DNA of 8,572 nt from Microbacteriaceae bacterium (lineage in GTDB: Bacteria > Actinomycetota > Actinomycetes > Actinomycetales > Microbacteriaceae). Position numbers and translations under genes: made by a program. This document shows positions 5,062-8,572 of the stretch, one piece after another (positions within the stretch are counted from its first letter, which is position 1; every line of letters starts with the position of its first letter). Below the pieces are notes generated by a model. It saw only the letters and a program-made list of their open reading frames with translations. It did not search any database and was not told the DNA's origin. The stretch is taken from assembly GCA_022701925.1 (NCBI GenBank), contig JAKONM010000183.1, positions 1-8,572 of the forward strand, read 5' to 3'.

Positions 5062-7985
5062 ACCGCCGCCCGCATCCGCACGGTGCTCGAGCCGTCCGGA
5101 CCGCGCTCCACGTGGAGGCCGGCGGGGATGTCCTCCTGCATCGCCTCGACGTGGCTGATCAGGCCGACCACCCGGCCGCCCGCCCGCAGGGAATCGAGTG
5201 TCTCCATCGCCGTGTCGAGGGTCTGGCGGTCCAGCGAGCCGAACCCCTCGTCCACGAACAGCGTCTCCAGCCGCACCCCGCCCGCTTCCGCGGACACGAC
5301 CTCGGCCAGCCCGAGCGCCAGCGCCAGGGACGCGAGGAAGGTCTCGCCGCCGGAGAGGGAGACGATGGAGCGGGCCCGGCCGGTGTGCTCGTCCATCACG
5401 TCGAGCCCCAGACCCGAGTGGGCGTTCCGCTCCGCCGGGCCGTCGTCGTGGCGCAGGGTGTAGCGCCCGTCGGTCATGGTCGCGAGGCGGAGGTTCGCCG
5501 CCGCGACGATCTGCTCGAGGCGGGCGGCCAGCACGTAGGCCTCCAGCCGCATCCGCTTCGAGTTGCCGCCGCCGCCGCGGACGACGGCGGCGAGCGGGGC
5601 GATCACCTGCAGGCGGTCGCGGTCGGCCGCGATCGCGGCGGAGGCGGCGGCGACGCGTTCCGCCACGACGGCGGCATGGTCGACCCGGGCGGCGAGGTCG
5701 GCGGCCGCGGCGTCGGCGTCGTGCTGCGCGTCCAGCGCCCGCGACTTCGCGTCCACCGCGCCCTGGACGTCGGCGGGCTCGGCGGGCGCACCGGCCACCT
5801 CCGGGTCGCCCAGCTGCGCGCCGGCCGCCGCCACCGCCTCGTCGTGCCGACGGATGCGCGCGTCGAGCGCCTCGCGCTCGGGACCGGGCAGCGCCGCGGC
5901 GCGCACCTGCTCGAGGTCGTCGAACCCCGACTCCGCCAGCAGGCCCTCGACCACCGCGGCCGCGCGCCGCTGCTCGTCCTCGGCGGTGGCCGCCGACCGG
6001 GCCGCGGCCTCGAGCCCGCGCAGCGCGTCCCGCTCGGCGCGGAGCCGCGCGGCCCGGTCGGCGACGCTGGCGTGGTCGCCCCGCGCGGCCGCCACCCGCT
6101 GCCGCGCCGCGTCCGCGTCGAGCCGGGCGCGCACCGCGAGCGCCCGCTGCTCGTCCGCCGCCAGGCGCGCCGCGTCGACCGTCTCCGCGGCCCGCGCCTC
6201 GGCGGCCTCCAGCGCCTGGAGGTCCGCCAGCAGCGCGACCGCCCGCTGCTCCGCGTGCTCGGCCTGCTGCAGGGCCGCCGCGGCAGCCGCCTCCGCCAGC
6301 CGGGCCGCCTCGACCTCCAGGCCCTGCGACGCCGCGCGTGCAGCCGCCAGGTCGACCCGCACCGCCGCGGCCTCGGCACCGGCCCGCACGCGCGCGTCCA
6401 GCGCGGCGTCCTGCGCCCGCTGGGCGGCGGACACGGCCTCGTCGTCCACGCGGTCGGGGCCGGCGGGCGCCGGCGCCGGGTGCTCGAGCGCGCCGCACAC
6501 CGGGCAGGGACCGCCCGGCTGCAGCGTCTCGGCCAGCAGCGCGGCGGCGCCGGCCAGCCGGGCCTCGACGAGTCGCCTCGTGTGCTCGGCGGCGTCGCGC
6601 TCGGCGGCCAGGGCCTCGGCGTGGCGGCGGTCCGCCGCGGACGCCTCCGTCAGCAGGTCGCGGGCGGCCTCCGCCCCGGCGACCGCCGCGGCCGCGCGCC
6701 GCACCGCGTCCTCGGCGGCCGGCAGCAGGGCGGCCCGCTCGCCGGCGGCGGAGCGCTCGGCCGCGACCGCGGCGCGCTGCACCGGCAGGCGCAGCGCCTG
6801 CTGCTCCGCCGCCTCCAGCGCCGCCGCGGCCCGCGCCAGCGCCGCCTCCGCCCGGTCGGCGTCGGCGGACAGCCGCGGCAGCGCGGTCTCGTCCGCGAGC
6901 GGCGCGGCCAGCGCGCCGAGCGCCGTCTCCGCGGCGGCCGCGCCGGCGGCCGGGTCCGGCACCGGTCCGCCCGCGGCGCGCTCGGAGGTCGTCAGCGCCG
7001 CCCGGGCGGCGGTCGACGCCGCGTCGGCGCGCCGGAGACGGTCGGCCGCCGGGACCACGGGCAGCGCGCGCACGGCTGCCGCGAGGCGTCCACGCGCGGC
7101 GTCGGCCCGGTCCGCCTGCTGCGTCAGCGCGCGCAGCGCCTCCGTGGCCGCCGACCGCCGCCGCTGCAGGTCCGCGACCCGCACCTGCTCCGCCAGGCGG
7201 CCGTCGGCGAGGCGGAAGGCCGCCCGCGCCGAGGCGGCCAGCGCGGCGGCCTCCGCGGCCCGCTCGGCCAGGGCGGCGACGGCGGCCGGGGCGTCGGCCG
7301 GCTCCGGAGGCGCGTCGAGGCCGGCTGCGTCGGCGAGGCGCAGCAGGTCGGTCTCGAGCGCGCCGCCGACGCCGGCGACCGCCTGCTCGAGCGCGCGCGC
7401 CCGCTGCACCAGCTCCTGCTCGAACCGCTCGAACCGCTCCGTGCCGAACAGCGCCCGCAGCAGCGCGACCCGCTCCTCGCTCCTGGCCCGCAGGAACTGC
7501 TGGAACCGCCCCTGCGCCAGCAGGATCACCTGCAGGAACTGCTCGCGGGTCAGCTGCAGCACCGGCGCCAGCAGCTCGGCGACGTCGACCGCGCGGGCGG
7601 CCAGGCCGACCCACTCGTCGCCCTCCCGCCGGTACAGTCGCGCCTCCTCGCGCTGCAGGGTCGTGCCTTCGCCGCGCCGCTTCGGGCGCTCGTGCTCGGG
7701 GGAGCGCTCGACCCGCCACCGCTCGCCGCCCGCGTCGAACTCCAGCTCGACCCTCGTGGCGTCGTCCGGGCCCGCGAGGTCGCTGCGCAGCCGGCCCTTG
7801 CCGCCCTCGTAGCGCGGGGCGCTGCCGTAGAGCGCGAAGCACACGGCGTCGAGCAGGCTCGACTTGCCGCTGCCCGTGCGTCCGGTGATCAGGAACAGGC
7901 CGGCCGCGTCCAGCGCGGCGAAGTCGACCTCCTGGCGGTGCGCGAACGGACCGAAGCCGGCGACGACGAGCCGCCGGATCCTCAC
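5052..7985 (-). CDS. sbcC: Exonuclease subunit SbcC (Rad50-like SMC ATPase)
   Basis: ATPase and DNA-tethering subunit of SbcCD, which processes DNA hairpins, palindromes and blocked double-strand ends; SbcD supplies the nuclease. The 977-residue protein has the SMC/Rad50 plan. The N-terminal half-ATPase carries RRLVVAGFGPF (from residue 4), Walker A GRTGSGKSS (35-43, Lys41) and a Q-loop LLAQGRFQQFL with Gln158. A long, very Ala-rich coiled coil follows, interrupted by the zinc hook C494-P-V-C497 near the midpoint. The second coil leads to the C-terminal half with signature LSGGE (877-881), Walker B LFVDEGFGSLD (Asp912, Glu913) and a C-terminal H-loop segment GLISHVEAM. All catalytic motifs are intact; it is slightly shorter than the 1048-residue E. 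coli protein. The GTG start at 7985 overlaps the sbcD stop (GTGA) and gives the family N-terminus. Translation is probably coupled to sbcD. Confidence 0.96.
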   Translation of the reverse strand: MRIRRLVVAGFGPFAHRQEVDFAALDAAGLFLITGRTGSGKSSLLDAVCFALYGSAPRYEGGKGRLRSDLAGPDDATRVELEFDAGGERWRVERSPEHERPKRRGEGTTLQREEARLYRREGDEWVGLAARAVDVAELLAPVLQLTREQFLQVILLAQGRFQQFLRARSEERVALLRALFGTERFERFEQELVQRARALEQAVAGVGGALETDLLRLADAAGLDAPPEPADAPAAVAALAERAAEAAALAASARAAFRLADGRLAEQVRVADLQRRRSAATEALRALTQQADRADAARGRLAAAVRALPVVPAADRLRRADAASTAARAALTTSERAAGGPVPDPAAGAAAAETALGALAAPLADETALPRLSADADRAEAALARAAAALEAAEQQALRLPVQRAAVAAERSAAGERAALLPAAEDAVRRAAAAVAGAEAARDLLTEASAADRRHAEALAAERDAAEHTRRLVEARLAGAAALLAETLQPGGPCPVCGALEHPAPAPAGPDRVDDEAVSAAQRAQDAALDARVRAGAEAAAVRVDLAAARAASQGLEVEAARLAEAAAAAALQQAEHAEQRAVALLADLQALEAAEARAAETVDAARLAADEQRALAVRARLDADAARQRVAAARGDHASVADRAARLRAERDALRGLEAAARSAATAEDEQRRAAAVVEGLLAESGFDDLEQVRAAALPGPEREALDARIRRHDEAVAAAGAQLGDPEVAGAPAEPADVQGAVDAKSRALDAQHDADAAAADLAARVDHAAVVAERVAAASAAIAADRDRLQVIAPLAAVVRGGGGNSKRMRLEAYVLAARLEQIVAAANLRLATMTDGRYTLRHDDGPAERNAHSGLGLDVMDEHTGRARSIVSLSGGETFLASLALALGLAEVVSAEAGGVRLETLFVDEGFGSLDRQTLDTAMETLDSLRAGGRVVGLISHVEAMQEDIPAGLHVERGPDGSSTVRMRAAVPA

Positions 7986-8572
7986 GCCGCGCGCTCCGCG
8001 GCCGCGCAGGCCGCCAGCACGTCGGCGATCAGGGCGGCCTCGGGCGAGGAGGGACCGCTGCCGGCCCGGACCAGCTCGAGGAAGCCGCCCACGAGCGCCA
8101 GGTCGTCCTTGCCGGTGGTGCGCTCGCCGTAGCTGCGTCCGTCGGCCCTGGCACCGCCCTCGGGCCGGTGCTCCAGCACCGCCACGTGGGGGAAGCGCGC
8201 CCGCAGCCGGGTCATCGCGTCCTGCTGGCGGGCCGGGTCGGTCAGCACGACCTGCAGCCAGTGCTCGCGCAGGTCGTCGTGCGCCGGGTCGGCCAGCAGG
8301 TCCTCCAGGGCCCCCGTCAGCCGCGCGAGGGGCCGCGGGACCGGCAGGTCGAGCCACTCGACCGACGCGAGCCCGTCGGCGTCCAGCTCGACCAGCCACC
8401 CGCCGCGGGCCGGCGAGGTCTCGCCGAAGGAGTAGTGCAGCGGGGCGCCGGAGTACCGCACGTGCTCGGCCAGCCGCGCCTTGGAGTGCACGTGCCCGAG
8501 CGCCGCGTAGTCGACGCCGTCGAAGACCTCGGCGGGCACCACGTCCAGCCCGCCCCGGGTGATGTCGCGCTC
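7982..8572 (-). CDS. sbcD: Exonuclease subunit SbcD (Mre11-like), C-terminal part; 5' end beyond the window
   Basis: Metallophosphoesterase nuclease subunit of SbcCD. The frame is open to the right edge, so the last 196 residues are visible and the start and most metal-binding motifs lie outside. The fragment opens with E-R-D-I-T and continues VFDGVDYAALGHVH, whose GHxH (visible residues 26-29) is the last conserved phosphoesterase motif. Next come VRYSGAPLHYSFGE and GGWLVELD, typical of the end of the nuclease domain. The remainder (about 70-196) is the C-terminal region with capping and SbcC-binding segments. It has no internal stop or frameshift. The stop overlaps the sbcC GTG by 4 bp, giving the standard sbcD-sbcC operon order. 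The promoter must lie to the right of this window. Confidence 0.95.
   Translation of the reverse strand, partial: ERDITRGGLDVVPAEVFDGVDYAALGHVHSKARLAEHVRYSGAPLHYSFGETSPARGGWLVELDADGLASVEWLDLPVPRPLARLTGALEDLLADPAHDDLREHWLQVVLTDPARQQDAMTRLRARFPHVAVLEHRPEGGARADGRSYGERTTGKDDLALVGGFLELVRAGSGPSSPEAALIADVLAACAAAERAA

Noticed and set aside
5112..8132. Very long plus-strand open frames (roughly 750-1000 codons) opposite sbcC
   Set aside because: They are antisense to an intact sbcC with all ATPase and zinc-hook motifs. Their products are Arg/Pro/Ala/Gly-rich and low in complexity, and no ribosome site or family motif is present. They reflect GC bias at codon positions.
1..8572. CRISPR array, insertion sequence, prophage, tRNA or toxin-antitoxin genes
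   Set aside because: No spaced identical direct repeats, transposase or integrase motifs, tRNA-like cloverleaf or paired small genes were found on either strand.

Overview
The window reads as chromosomal housekeeping DNA from a very GC-rich actinobacterium, most likely in or near the Micrococcales. The evidence is the strongly GC-biased third codon position throughout, TANNNT-type -10 hexamers without clear -35 boxes, a probable leaderless start on proS, GTG starts with gTGA overlaps, and the conserved actinobacterial order M50 protease - ispG - proS. The protein sequences fit actinobacterial Rip1/RseP, IspG, bacterial-type ProS and SbcCD.

Layout, left to right. (1) The C-terminal 328 codons of a site-2 (M50) membrane metalloprotease, cut by the left edge (to 988). 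(2) A 425-bp intergenic region (989-1413) unusually rich in inverted and direct repeats. It holds a near-perfect long stem just after the protease stop, a second perfect hairpin, a CGCGGG tandem run, an 18-bp inverted repeat with a nested stem, and finally the ispG -10 box and Shine-Dalgarno. (3) ispG (1414-2565), encoding the [4Fe-4S] enzyme of the penultimate MEP isoprenoid step. (4) A 188-bp gap with a 13-bp perfect hairpin and two candidate -10 boxes, the second placed for a leaderless proS mRNA. (5) proS (2754-4535), overlapping by 4 bp a small gene for a membrane-anchored, cysteine-containing protein of unknown function (4532-5038). (6) A 13-bp convergent gap. (7) On the minus strand, sbcC (7985-5052) and the C-terminal part of sbcD (8572-7982), which overlap by 4 bp and run in from the right edge. 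They encode the two subunits of the SbcCD (Mre11-Rad50 type) nuclease.

The plus-strand genes are envelope-stress proteolysis, isoprenoid precursor synthesis and translation functions that commonly sit together in Actinobacteria (dxr would be expected to the left). The minus-strand pair is an independent DNA-end-processing operon facing them.

I found no mobile element, CRISPR array, RNA gene, toxin or defence module, and no clear sign of an undescribed system. The parts that deserve a second look are the structured protease-ispG intergenic region, the dual promoter/hairpin arrangement before proS, and the unassigned membrane protein after proS.
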